Below are positions 55,605-64,000 of a stretch of DNA of 64,000 nucleotides, one piece after another. The position numbers and the translations under genes were made by a program. This DNA comes from Pseudomonas fulva NBRC 16637 = DSM 17717 (lineage in GTDB: Bacteria > Pseudomonadota > Gammaproteobacteria > Pseudomonadales > Pseudomonadaceae): assembly GCF_000730565.1 (NCBI RefSeq), contig NZ_BBIQ01000012.1, positions 62,001 through 126,000 on the forward strand, in the 5' to 3' direction. Below the pieces are notes generated by a model, which saw nothing but the letters and a program-made list of their open reading frames with translations, was not told where the DNA came from and did not search any database. Every line of letters begins with the position of its first letter. Position 1 is the stretch's first letter.

Positions 55605-56999
55605 CTAGGCTTCGCACGCCGCTGAGGCCGGATTGATCAGGCGCTCCAGGGTCGTACGGTCCAAAATTTTCGTATCCAGTTTGATATAGACGGCTGATTC
55701 TTCCGAGACCACAACGGCGTCGGTCACGCCGGGCACGGCCATCAACCGTGCAGCCAGGCCAGCATCCTTGGCGGCCTCCGGCGACAAAGGCATGCGCAAG
55801 CTGGTCACATACGGTGGCTCGTTCATGCTCAAGGCAACGGCCAACCAGATGGCACACAGTATCGCGCAGCCAAGGAACACGGTGTTCAGCCCACCATGCT
55901 GGAACAGCCAGCCACCCAGGATGCCCCCTAGCGCAGCACCGAGAAACTGGCTGGTGGAGTACACCCCCATCGCCGTTCCCTTGCCACCTGCTGGCGACAC
56001 CTTGCTGACCAGCGAAGGCAACGAAGCCTCCAGCAGGTTGAATGCGGTGAAGAATACCACGGTGCCGATCACCAGTCCGCGCAAACCGTCAGCCCACTGC
56101 CAGAAGAATAGCTCGACCAACAGCAGTACGCTGACGGCCCCGGCCAGCACACGTTTCATCTTGCGCTTTTTTTCGCCGTAGATGATGAACGGTACCATTG
56201 CAAAAAATGAGACGAACAGCGCGGTCAGGTAGACCCACCAGTGTTGTTCCTTGGGCAGTCCGCCGCGCTCGACGAAGGCCAGAGGCAGCGCGACGAAGCT
56301 GGCCATGAGAATGGCATGCAGGATGAAGATGCTCACATCCAGCCGTAGAAGGTCCGGGTGACGGAGGGTCGGGCCGATGGCCTGACGCGCAACGCCCGAT
56401 TCGCGATGCTGCAGAATGTTGTGCGTGGCAGGTACCACGAAGGCAATCAACGCGATGCCAACCAAGGCCAAGCCGGCCGTTGCAAGGAACAATCCTGACA
56501 AGCCAAAGGCACTTGTCAGCAAAGGCCCGACGACCATTGCCACTGCAAAGGAAAGACCAATGCTCATCCCGATCATGGCCATGGCCTTGGTGCGGTGCTG
56601 TTCCCGGGTCAGGTCCGACAGCAGCGCCATCACCGCCGCCGAAATGGCGCCGGCCCCTTGCAGGATGCGCCCTGCGATGATGCCCCAGATGGAATCGGCC
56701 TGGGCTGCCAGGACGCTGCCCAGGGCAAACACGATCAAGCCCAGGTAGATGACGGGTCGACGGCCGATGCGGTCTGAAATCATCCCGAAGGGAATCTGCA
56801 ACACCGCCTGGGTGAGGCCATAGGCGCCAATGGCCAGGCCAATCAGCGCGGGCGTGGCGCCGGCCAGGTCCATGCCATAGGTGGCCAGGACCGGCAAGAC
56901 CATGAACATGCCCAGCATACGAAAAGCGAAGACCAGAGCCAGACCGCCGGCGGCGCGGGTTTCATTGCCGCTCATGCGCTCGTTGTGGGTGTCGTGCAT
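55605..56999 (-). CDS. MFS transporter with C-terminal YAM-like domain (YajR type)
   Basis: A 464-residue major facilitator protein with twelve helices and the motif A loop [16 protein letters not shown] near residue 72. After the last helix (about residue 390) a soluble domain of about 70 residues ([38 protein letters not shown]) resembles the ferredoxin-fold YAM domain of E. coli YajR. Substrate unknown. The ATG at 56997-56999 is used; another at 56975 is possible. It is the usual neighbour upstream of ssb and divergent from uvrA in Pseudomonas. Confidence 0.88.
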   Translation of the reverse strand: MHDTHNERMSGNETRAAGGLALVFAFRMLGMFMVLPVLATYGMDLAGATPALIGLAIGAYGLTQAVLQIPFGMISDRIGRRPVIYLGLIVFALGSVLAAQADSIWGIIAGRILQGAGAISAAVMALLSDLTREQHRTKAMAMIGMSIGLSFAVAMVVGPLLTSAFGLSGLFLATAGLALVGIALIAFVVPATHNILQHRESGVARQAIGPTLRHPDLLRLDVSIFILHAILMASFVALPLAFVERGGLPKEQHWWVYLTALFVSFFAMVPFIIYGEKKRKMKRVLAGAVSVLLLVELFFWQWADGLRGLVIGTVVFFTAFNLLEASLPSLVSKVSPAGGKGTAMGVYSTSQFLGAALGGILGGWLFQHGGLNTVFLGCAILCAIWLAVALSMNEPPYVTSLRMPLSPEAAKDAGLAARLMAVPGVTDAVVVSEESAVYIKLDTKILDRTTLERLINPASAACEA

Positions 57000-57067
57000 G
57001 GATTAATCTCGTGTGAACCGGCGGCGATTCTATCAGTCCGACAGCTTGACGGCATCTACGCGACGCT

Positions 57068-57097
57068 TTGCCGCGTACTGGCAGGGCGCCGTATAAT
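57068..57097 (+). promoter_or_regulatory. Sigma-70 promoter of uvrA
   Basis: TTGCCG at 57068-57073, an 18-base spacer and TATAAT at 57092-57097, 31 bases before the GTG start. No LexA box (CTG-N10-CAG pattern) was recognised by eye. Confidence 0.65.
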
Positions 57098-57128
57098 TCT
57101 TCGTTTATGCCCGCCGAGCGAGGCCGCA

Positions 57129-59963
57129 GTGGACAAGATCCTGATTCGTGGGGCACGTACCCACAACCTGAAGAACATCGACCTGACCCTGCCCCGGGAC
57201 AAGCTCATCGTCATTACCGGCCTGTCGGGCTCGGGCAAGTCATCCCTGGCCTTCGATACGCTGTACGCCGAGGGCCAGCGTCGTTATGTGGAATCGCTGT
57301 CGGCGTATGCCCGCCAGTTCCTCTCGATGATGGAAAAGCCTGACGTCGATACCATCGAAGGGCTGTCACCGGCCATTTCCATCGAACAGAAATCCACCTC
57401 ACACAACCCCCGCTCCACCGTCGGCACCATCACCGAGATCTACGACTACTTGCGCCTGCTGTACGCCAGGGTCGGGACACCCCGCTGCCCAGACCATGAC
57501 ATACCACTGGAAGCGCAAACGGTCAGCCAGATGGTCGACCTGGTACTGGAGCGCCCGGAAGGCAGCAAGTTGATGCTCCTGGCCCCGGTCATCCGTGAGC
57601 GCAAGGGTGAGCACCTGGCGGTGTTCGACGAGCTGCGCGCCCAAGGCTTCGTCCGCGCCCGCGTCAACGGCAAACTCTACGAACTGGACGAGTTGCCCAA
57701 GCTGGACAAGCAGAAAAAGCACAGTATCGATGTGGTGGTCGATCGTTTCAAAGTGCGTGCCGATCTTCAGCAGCGATTGGCCGAGTCGTTCGAGACCGCG
57801 TTGAAGCTGGCGGATGGTATCGCGCTGATCGCTCCCATGGACGACGAGAAAGGCGAAGAGACCATTTTTTCGGCGCGCTTTGCCTGCCCCATTTGCGGTC
57901 ATGCGATCAGCGAACTGGAACCCAAGCTGTTCTCGTTCAACAACCCGGCCGGTGCCTGCCCGACCTGTGACGGCCTGGGCGTTAAGCAGTATTTCGATAC
58001 CAAGCGCCTGGTCAATGCGGAACTGACCTTGGCCGAAGGCGCCATTCGCGGGTGGGATCGCCGTAACGTCTACTACTTCCAGATGCTGGGGTCGCTGGCT
58101 GCGCATTATGACTTCAGCCTGGACGAAGCATTCGGCGAGCTTGCGCCGGAGCATCAGAAGGTGATCCTGCAAGGCAGCGGCAAGCACAGCGTGGACTTCA
58201 AGTACCTCAACGACCGGGGTGACATCGTCAAGCGCTCGCACCCGTTCGAAGGGATCATCCCCAACCTGGAACGCCGCTACCGCGAAACCGAGTCCAATAC
58301 CGTACGCGAGGAACTGGCCAAGTACTTGGGCACCCAGCCGTGCCCGGACTGCCGTGGCACGCGGCTGCGGCGCGAGGCGCGTCATGTGTGGGTCGGTGAG
58401 AAGACGCTGCCGGCGGTCGCCAACATGCCGATCGGTGACGCCAGTGGCTACTTCAGCACGCTGACCCTGACCGGTCGCCGTGGCGAAATCGCGGCCAAGA
58501 TTCTCAAGGAAATCTGCGAACGGTTGCAGTTCCTGGTGAACGTGGGCCTGGACTACCTCACCCTTGACCGTAGCGCAGAAACCCTGTCCGGTGGTGAGGC
58601 TCAGCGCATCCGCCTCGCCAGCCAGATCGGCGCAGGCTTGGTGGGGGTGATGTATATCCTGGACGAGCCGTCCATTGGCCTTCATCAGCGCGACAACGAT
58701 CGCTTGCTCGCCACCCTCAATCACCTGCGTGATCTGGGCAACACCGTAATCGTCGTCGAGCATGACGAGGATGCGATCCGCCTGGCGGACTACGTGGTGG
58801 ACATTGGGCCAGGGGCCGGCGTGCATGGCGGCAAGATCGTCGCTGAGGGTACGCCTCAGGAAGTCATGGACCACCCGGACTCCGTAACCGGCCAGTACCT
58901 GTCCGGCCGTAGAAAGATCGTGGTCCCTGCCAAGCGCACACCGCGCGACAAAAAGCTGCAGCTCAAGCTCAAGGGCGCACGTGGCAACAACCTTCAGAAC
59001 GTCGATCTGGAAATCCCCATCGGGCTGCTGACCTGCGTGACCGGCGTCTCAGGCTCCGGCAAGTCCACGCTCATCAACAACACCCTGTTCCCGCTCGCAG
59101 CCACCGCCCTGAACGGCGCGAGCAGCCTGGAAGCGGCGCCCCATGCCAGCATGGACGGGTTGCAGCACCTGGACAAGGTGGTGGATATCGACCAGAGCCC
59201 CATTGGCCGCACCCCCCGGTCCAACCCTGCCACCTACACAGGGATCTTCACGCCGATCCGCGAGCTGTTCTCTGGGGTGCCTGAATCACGCTCGCGCGGG
59301 TATGGCCCAGGCCGGTTCTCGTTCAACGTGAAAGGCGGGCGCTGCGAAGCGTGCCAGGGCGACGGCCTGATCAAGGTGGAAATGCATTTCCTCCCGGACA
59401 TCTACGTGCCTTGCGATGTGTGCAAGAGCAAGCGCTACAACCGCGAAACCCTGGAGATCAAGTACAAGGGCAAGAACATCCACGAGGTGCTGGAAATGAC
59501 CATCGAGGATGCGCGTGAGTTCTTCGATGCGGTGCCTGCATTGGCGCGCAAGCTCCAGACCCTGATGGACGTAGGGCTTTCCTACATCAAGCTAGGTCAA
59601 TCGGCGACGACGCTTTCGGGGGGCGAAGCCCAGCGCGTGAAGCTGTCACGGGAGCTGTCCAAGCGCGATACCGGTAAGACCTTGTATATCCTGGACGAGC
59701 CTACTACGGGCCTGCACTTCGCCGATATCCAGCAGCTGCTGGACGTTCTGCACCGGCTTCGTGACCATGGCAACACCGTGGTGGTCATCGAGCACAACCT
59801 GGACGTCATCAAGACAGCCGATTGGCTGGTGGACCTCGGGCCAGAGGGCGGCTCAAAGGGTGGGCAGATCATCGCATGCGGTACGCCCGAGGAACTGAGC
59901 AAGATGAAACAATCCTACACCGGGCACTACCTCAAGCCTCTGCTGGAGCGAGACCGAGCGTGA
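57129..59963 (+). CDS. uvrA: Excinuclease ABC subunit A
   Basis: A 944-residue DNA damage sensor of nucleotide excision repair. Two ABC ATPase halves carry Walker [13 protein letters not shown] (near 31) and [10 protein letters not shown] (near 640). Zinc fingers CPICGH...CPTCDG and CEACQGDG...CDVCKSKR are present, as are two LSGGEAQR signatures. The start is GTG at 57129 ([14 protein letters not shown]), the family N-terminus; the frame is open to 56985 but unlike UvrA there. A promoter and terminator flank it. Confidence 0.98.
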   Translation: MDKILIRGARTHNLKNIDLTLPRDKLIVITGLSGSGKSSLAFDTLYAEGQRRYVESLSAYARQFLSMMEKPDVDTIEGLSPAISIEQKSTSHNPRSTVGTITEIYDYLRLLYARVGTPRCPDHDIPLEAQTVSQMVDLVLERPEGSKLMLLAPVIRERKGEHLAVFDELRAQGFVRARVNGKLYELDELPKLDKQKKHSIDVVVDRFKVRADLQQRLAESFETALKLADGIALIAPMDDEKGEETIFSARFACPICGHAISELEPKLFSFNNPAGACPTCDGLGVKQYFDTKRLVNAELTLAEGAIRGWDRRNVYYFQMLGSLAAHYDFSLDEAFGELAPEHQKVILQGSGKHSVDFKYLNDRGDIVKRSHPFEGIIPNLERRYRETESNTVREELAKYLGTQPCPDCRGTRLRREARHVWVGEKTLPAVANMPIGDASGYFSTLTLTGRRGEIAAKILKEICERLQFLVNVGLDYLTLDRSAETLSGGEAQRIRLASQIGAGLVGVMYILDEPSIGLHQRDNDRLLATLNHLRDLGNTVIVVEHDEDAIRLADYVVDIGPGAGVHGGKIVAEGTPQEVMDHPDSVTGQYLSGRRKIVVPAKRTPRDKKLQLKLKGARGNNLQNVDLEIPIGLLTCVTGVSGSGKSTLINNTLFPLAATALNGASSLEAAPHASMDGLQHLDKVVDIDQSPIGRTPRSNPATYTGIFTPIRELFSGVPESRSRGYGPGRFSFNVKGGRCEACQGDGLIKVEMHFLPDIYVPCDVCKSKRYNRETLEIKYKGKNIHEVLEMTIEDAREFFDAVPALARKLQTLMDVGLSYIKLGQSATTLSGGEAQRVKLSRELSKRDTGKTLYILDEPTTGLHFADIQQLLDVLHRLRDHGNTVVVIEHNLDVIKTADWLVDLGPEGGSKGGQIIACGTPEELSKMKQSYTGHYLKPLLERDRA

Positions 59964-59973
59964 TGAACGTGAA

Positions 59974-59994
59974 GGGGCGCCTAGGCGCCCCTTT
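59974..59994 (+). terminator. Terminator of uvrA
   Basis: GGGGCGCC at 59974-59981 pairs with GGCGCCCC at 59984-59991 with TA between, followed by TTTC. It is 11 bases past the uvrA stop. Confidence 0.85.
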
Positions 59995-60058
59995 CTTATC
60001 GGCTCATCGCTTTCATGCTAGAGCCACTACAAGGCCCAAGCACAATGCAATCGAAGCA

Positions 60059-60523
60059 TTACATCTGTGATTGCAGGTAATTCTGCAGACCGATCGCCTT
60101 GATCAAGCCTTGCTGCTTCTCGAGCCAATAGGTGTGATCTTCCTCGGTATCGGCCAATTGCGCGCGCAGAATGTCACGGCTCACATAATCCTTGTGCAGT
60201 TCGCACAACTCGATCCCCTTGCAAAGCGCCGCTCGCACTTTGTATTCGAGCTTCAAATCCGCTTCGATCATTTCAGGGACAGTGGTTCCCACTTCGAGAT
60301 CGTCCGCACGCATGTCCGGGGTGCCCTCGAGCATGAGAATGCGGCGCATCAAAGCGTCAGCGTGCTGCGCCTCTTCTTCCATCTCATGGTTGATGCGCTC
60401 GTAGAGCTTGGTCAGGCCCCAGTCTTCGTACATGCGCGAGTGAATGAAGTACTGGTCACGTGCAGCCAGTTCGCCCTTCAGCAGCATGACGAGGTAATTG
60501 ATGACGTCTGGGTGGCCTTGCAT
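60059..60523 (-). CDS. bfr: Bacterioferritin
   Basis: A 154-residue iron-storage protein forming a 24-mer. Ferroxidase ligands include Glu18 in [11 protein letters not shown], Glu51 and His54 in [13 protein letters not shown] segment, and a late Glu/His pair in [13 protein letters not shown]. The haem-binding Met52-type residue is in HSRMYEDWG. The start at 60521-60523 follows GGAGAACCCC; a longer frame to 60589 is not supported. It lies next to katA on the same strand, as in P. aeruginosa, where the bacterioferritin supports catalase. Confidence 0.93.
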   Translation of the reverse strand: MQGHPDVINYLVMLLKGELAARDQYFIHSRMYEDWGLTKLYERINHEMEEEAQHADALMRRILMLEGTPDMRADDLEVGTTVPEMIEADLKLEYKVRAALCKGIELCELHKDYVSRDILRAQLADTEEDHTYWLEKQQGLIKAIGLQNYLQSQM

Positions 60524-60647
60524 CGCCGGGGTTCTCCATGTGAAAGCGTGTATGCCGCATAGTGTGAACCACGTTGTGCGCTTGGTCACTGAAAACCGCG
60601 CGACTCACTGGAAAAAATCGGGCAAACGGTAGTGATATTCATTGAAA

Positions 60648-60669
60648 AACCGCCCAAATGAGGGCGGTT
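60648..60669 (-). terminator. Terminator of katA
   Basis: AACCGCCC at 60648-60655 pairs with GGGCGGTT at 60662-60669 around AAATGA; on the minus strand a GTTTTTC tail follows. It is 18 bases past katA. Confidence 0.9.
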
Positions 60670-60686
60670 ATTCTTATCACTTCGAC

Positions 60687-62126
60687 TTAGGCGATATTCA
60701 TCCCAAGCGCCTTTGCGACACCTGCCCCGTAAGCGGGATCGGCTTTGAAGAAGTATTGCAATTGACGCTGGATGACATCGTCGGTAACTCCGGACATGGC
60801 CCCCGCAATGTTGTTGACCAGTAGCTCCTGCTGCGCCTGGCTCATCAGCCGGAACAGGGCGCCCGCGTGGCTGAAGTAATCGGTGTCCTCGCGATGATCA
60901 TACCGGTCGGCCAAACCATTCAGCGCAAGCCCAGGCTCACCATGACGCGGCGATTGCTTGGGAGCATCCGCGTAGCTGTTGGGCTCATAATTGGGTGCCC
61001 CACCGTAGGTACCCAGCGCCATCGAGCCATCACGCTGGTAGCTGTTGACAGCACACCGGGGAGCATTCACCGGCAATTGCTGATGGTTGGTGCCTACCCG
61101 ATAGCGGTGCGCATCGGCATAGGCGAACACGCGGCCTTGCAGCATGCGATCAGGTGACAGCCCCACCCCAGGCACCATGTTGCTCGGACCGAATGCAGCC
61201 TGCTCGACTTCGGCGAAGTAGTTCAGTGGGTTGCGGTTGAGCTCCAGTACACCCACTTCGATCAGCGGGTAATCTTTCTGCGACCAGGTCTTGGTCACGT
61301 CGAACGGATTTTCGGAACGGTTCGCGGCCTCTGCTTCAGCCATGACCTGAATGCACACCGTCCAGCGCGGGTGGTCGCCACGCTCGATGGCCTCGTACAG
61401 GTCGCGCTGGGCGTAATCCGGATCGGTGCCGGCCAGACGCGCAGCTTCAGCAGGCGCCAGGTTCTTGATGCCCTGCTGGGTCTTGAAGTGCCATTTGACC
61501 CACGTACGCTGACCGTCGGCGCTGATCAAGCTGTAGGTATGGCTGCCGAAGCCGTGCATATGCCGATAACCGTCGGGGATACCGCGGTCCGAAAACAAGA
61601 TCGTGACCTGGTGCAGCGCTTCCGGCGAATGAGACCAGAAGTCCCACATCATCTGGGCATTTTTCAGATTGGTCTGAGGATGGCGTTTTTGCGTGTGAAT
61701 GAAGTCTGGAAACTTCAGTGGATCACGGATGAAGAACACCGGCGTGTTATTGCCGACGATGTCCCAGTTGCCTTCTTCCGTATAGAACTTGACCGCAAAC
61801 CCTCGTGGGTCACGCTCTGTGTCGGCCGAGCCACGCTCCCCACCTACCGTGGAAAATCGCAGAAACGTTTCGGTCTGCTTGCCAATTTGCTCAAACAGTT
61901 TCGCACTGGTGAGGTGAGTAATGTCGCGCGTCACCGTGAACGTACCGTAGGCACCAGAGCCTTTGGCATGCACACGTCGCTCAGGGATGTTTTCGCGGTT
62001 GAAATGCGCCAGCTTCTCGATCAGGTGGAAATCATCGAGCAGCAGTGGACCGCGTTGACCTGCGGTACGGGAGTTCTGGTTGTCCGCTACAGGGGCACCG
62101 CTGGCGGTAGTAAGCGTTTTGCTCAT
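60687..62126 (-). CDS. katA: Monofunctional haem catalase
   Basis: A 479-residue catalase that splits hydrogen peroxide. The active-site segment [11 protein letters not shown] has the catalytic His53, Asn near [25 protein letters not shown], and the proximal haem Tyr is in [14 protein letters not shown]. No signal peptide. Length and sequence fit the small-subunit clade 3 KatA of Pseudomonas. The start at 62126 follows GAGGAG. The 171-base gap to rplQ contains the katA promoter region and the rplQ terminator; no OxyR site could be assigned. Confidence 0.97.
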   Translation of the reverse strand: MSKTLTTASGAPVADNQNSRTAGQRGPLLLDDFHLIEKLAHFNRENIPERRVHAKGSGAYGTFTVTRDITHLTSAKLFEQIGKQTETFLRFSTVGGERGSADTERDPRGFAVKFYTEEGNWDIVGNNTPVFFIRDPLKFPDFIHTQKRHPQTNLKNAQMMWDFWSHSPEALHQVTILFSDRGIPDGYRHMHGFGSHTYSLISADGQRTWVKWHFKTQQGIKNLAPAEAARLAGTDPDYAQRDLYEAIERGDHPRWTVCIQVMAEAEAANRSENPFDVTKTWSQKDYPLIEVGVLELNRNPLNYFAEVEQAAFGPSNMVPGVGLSPDRMLQGRVFAYADAHRYRVGTNHQQLPVNAPRCAVNSYQRDGSMALGTYGGAPNYEPNSYADAPKQSPRHGEPGLALNGLADRYDHREDTDYFSHAGALFRLMSQAQQELLVNNIAGAMSGVTDDVIQRQLQYFFKADPAYGAGVAKALGMNIA

Positions 62127-62256
62127 GGGCTCTCCTCGATCAGTCTCAAATGCCTGTTTATCGGCTTGAGAGGATTATCAGCAGAATTGGCCCCACCTGG
62201 AAATTTATTGAATTACTGAATGTGATAGATAGTTTTAATAACCTGAAATACAAAAA

Positions 62257-62276
62257 ACCGGGCACTAGGCCCGGTT
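62257..62276 (-). terminator. Terminator of the alpha (rpsD-rpoA-rplQ) operon
   Basis: ACCGGGC at 62257-62263 pairs with GCCCGGT at 62269-62275 around ACTAG; on the minus strand a T-run of six follows. It is 21 bases past rplQ. Confidence 0.93.
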
Positions 62277-62297
62277 CTTTGTAGCAGACAAAACGTC

Positions 62298-62684
62298 TTA
62301 CTCGGCAGCTTCTACAGCACCACCGACTGGACGATCAACCAGCTCGACGTACGCCATTGGCGCGTTGTCGCCAGCGCGGAAACCGCACTTCAGGATGCGC
62401 AGGTAGCCGCCCTGACGGGTGGCGTAGCGCTTGCCCAGATCGTTGAACAGTTTACCAACAGCGGACTTCGAACGGGTACGGTCGAAAGCCAGACGACGGT
62501 TGGCAACGCTGTCTTCCTTGGCCAGGGTGATCAGCGGCTCGGCAACGCGACGCAGTTCCTTGGCTTTCGGCAGGGTGGTTTTGATCAGCTCGTGCTCGAT
62601 CAACGACACTGCCATGTTCTGGAACATAGCCTTGCGGTGAGAGCTGGTGCGGCTCAGGTGACGTCCACTTTTACGATGACGCAT
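62298..62684 (-). CDS. rplQ: Ribosomal protein L17
   Basis: A 128-residue large-subunit protein, complete, with the N-terminal [20 protein letters not shown] and [21 protein letters not shown]. The last gene of the alpha operon, 42 bases after rpoA, followed by a terminator. Confidence 0.98.
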   Translation of the reverse strand: MRHRKSGRHLSRTSSHRKAMFQNMAVSLIEHELIKTTLPKAKELRRVAEPLITLAKEDSVANRRLAFDRTRSKSAVGKLFNDLGKRYATRQGGYLRILKCGFRAGDNAPMAYVELVDRPVGGAVEAAE

Positions 62685-62726
62685 GATTCATTCCTTACCA
62701 AACACTACGTTCGGTGATTACGACGA

Positions 62727-63728
62727 TCAGGCGGTCGCCTTGTCGTCCTTCTTAAGACTTGCAGGCGGCCAGTTGTCGAGGCGCATGCCGAGAGACAGAC
62801 CACGAGAGGCCAGGACGTCCTTGATTTCAGTCAGGGACTTCTTGCCAAGGTTAGGAGTCTTCAACAGCTCTACTTCGGTACGCTGAATCAGGTCGCCGAT
62901 GTAGTAGATGTTCTCCGCCTTCAGGCAGTTGGCCGAACGTACAGTCAGTTCCAGGTCGTCAACCGGACGTAGCAGGATCGGATCGATCTCGTCTTCCTGC
63001 TCGACTACGACAGGCTCACTGTCACCTTTGAGGTCGACGAACGCGGCCAACTGCTGTTGCAGGATGGTCGCAGCGCGGCGGATAGCCTCTTCAGGATCCA
63101 GGGTGCCGTTGGTTTCCAGATCAATGACCAGCTTGTCCAAGTTGGTACGCTGTTCAACACGTGCGTTTTCGACCACATAGGCGATACGACGCACAGGGCT
63201 GAACGAAGCGTCCAACTGCAGACGGCCAATGCTACGGCTTTCGTCTTCGTCGGTCTGACGGGAGTCGGCCGGCTCGTAACCGCGACCACGAGCTACAGTG
63301 AGCTTCATGTTCAGGGCGCCATTCGACGCCAGGTTCGCGATTACGTGATCGGGGTTGACGATCTCGACATCGTGATCCAGCTGAATATCGGCAGCGGTAA
63401 CCACCCCCGAACCCTTTTTCGACAAGGTCAGCGTAACTTCGTCACGACCGTGCAGTTTGATAGCCAGGCCTTTCAGGTTCAACAGGATTTCAATGACATC
63501 TTCCTGTACACCTTCGATCGCGGAGTACTCGTGGAGTACGCCATCGATCTCGGCCTCGACTACTGCACAGCCAGGCATGGAGGACAACAGGATGCGGCGC
63601 AGCGCGTTGCCCAGGGTATGGCCGAAGCCACGCTCGAGAGGCTCGAGCGTGATCTTGGCGCGGGTCGGACTGACTACCTGCACATCAATGTGGCGGGGAG
63701 TCAGGAACTCATTTACCGAAATCTGCAT
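62727..63728 (-). CDS. rpoA: RNA polymerase alpha subunit
   Basis: A 333-residue subunit. The N-terminal dimerisation domain has [20 protein letters not shown] near residues 31-50, and the C-terminal domain has [19 protein letters not shown] and [20 protein letters not shown] that bind UP elements and activators. The start at 63728 is set by the conserved [12 protein letters not shown]. It lies between rpsD (22 bases) and rplQ. Confidence 0.98.
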
Positions 63729-63750
63729 GGATGCACCTATTTTCTAGCCC

Positions 63751-64000
63751 TTACTTGGAGTAGAGCTCGACAATCAGGTTTTCGTTGATGTCGGCAGACA
63801 GGTCGCTGCGAGCAGGAACGTTCTTGAAAACGCCCGACTTTTTGGCAGCATCCACGTCAACCCACTCAACGCGGCCACGCTGGGCACACAGTTCAAGGGC
63901 TTGAACAATGCGCAGCTGGTTCAGCGACTTCTCACGAACCGCGACCACGTCACCCGGACGAACTTGGTAGGATGGAATGTTTACAGTCTTACCGTTGACG
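63751..64000 (-). CDS. rpsD: Ribosomal protein S4 (partial, N-terminus outside window)
   Basis: The C-terminal 82 residues of S4, from the [24 protein letters not shown]-binding part to the end [11 protein letters not shown]. The start lies beyond base 64000. S4 nucleates 30S assembly and in many bacteria also represses its own operon. It is followed 22 bases later by rpoA. Confidence 0.97.
   Translation of the reverse strand, partial: VNGKTVNIPSYQVRPGDVVAVREKSLNQLRIVQALELCAQRGRVEWVDVDAAKKSGVFKNVPARSDLSADINENLIVELYSK

Noticed and set aside
57000..57128. LexA (SOS) box before uvrA
   Set aside because: No CTG-N10-CAG type palindrome was convincing by eye, although uvrA is often SOS-controlled.
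57399..58874. A 491-codon minus-strand frame within uvrA
   Set aside because: Antisense of a conserved gene; no recognisable domain.
62127..62250. OxyR site before katA
   Set aside because: The AT-rich stretch with GATAGATAG does not show the four spaced ATAG elements.
1..64000. CRISPR array, prophage, integrative element or defence island
   Set aside because: No regularly spaced repeats, integrase or phage genes were seen; the gene content and order are those of a Pseudomonas core chromosome.

Overview
The window is a GC-rich piece of a Pseudomonas chromosome, most likely of the P. putida group. Three blocks of gene order, recalled from memory and not searched, support this: uvrA-bfr-katA-rplQ-rpoA-rpsD, the zinc/oprG block (DUF2796-ABC-DUF3299-oprG), and mpl / sigma-54 regulator / aldehyde dehydrogenase / ethanolamine genes. 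Almost everything is chromosomal core or shelf DNA. The only clear mobile trace is a decayed IS5-type transposase tail near 54.0-54.3 kb, with one orphan membrane-protein gene beside it.

Layout. 0-0.7 kb: the N-terminal part of mpl (peptidoglycan recycling), cut by the window edge. 0.8-8.4 kb: an ethanolamine catabolic module without microcompartment genes, made of a sigma-54 activator divergent from an aldehyde dehydrogenase, then permease and EutBC; good -24/-12 promoters precede both the dehydrogenase and the permease. 8.7-11.7 kb: dedA, mtfA-like peptidase, ppa, and a LexA/CI-type regulator that appears to lack its protease residues. 12.0-17.4 kb: a siderophore uptake module (TonB receptor, two-component system, periplasmic esterase). 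17.4-21.6 kb: an FMN riboswitch with a stand-alone ribB, then xseB-ispA-dxs (isoprenoid entry). 21.7-24.4 kb: btuB and btuF for cobalamin uptake, convergent with overlapping ends.

24.4-32.3 kb (minus strand): the riboflavin biosynthesis and housekeeping block nrdR-ribD-ribE-ribBX-ribH-nusB-thiL-pgpA, a solute-binding protein, ribA and a small membrane protein. 32.4-35.0 kb: lipoprotein, methyltransferase, chaperedoxin, hypothetical. 35.0-39.1 kb: a zinc-linked operon behind a Zur-like palindrome, followed by oprG behind an Anr-like box. 39.1-44.7 kb: two nucleotide-sugar type dehydrogenases, an XRE regulator divergent from an alanine/sodium symporter, and ansA. 44.7-53.9 kb (minus strand): a selenocysteine-dependent formate dehydrogenase locus, fdoG(UGA)-fdoH-fdoI-fdhE-selA-selB-selC, in one orientation. 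54-64 kb: IS remnant, orphan gene, MFS transporter plus ssb, uvrA, bfr, katA, and the end of the alpha ribosomal-protein operon (rpsD-rpoA-rplQ).

Links between parts. EutBC needs adenosylcobalamin, and btuB/btuF in the same window supply cobalamin. FMN controls ribB alone through the riboswitch, while the other rib genes are elsewhere under no visible riboswitch. The formate dehydrogenase locus carries its own selenocysteine insertion machinery except selD, which is not in the window. I found no CRISPR array, prophage, toxin-antitoxin pair or obvious new defence system. The best leads for new biology are regulatory sites and the domains of unknown function listed in the findings.
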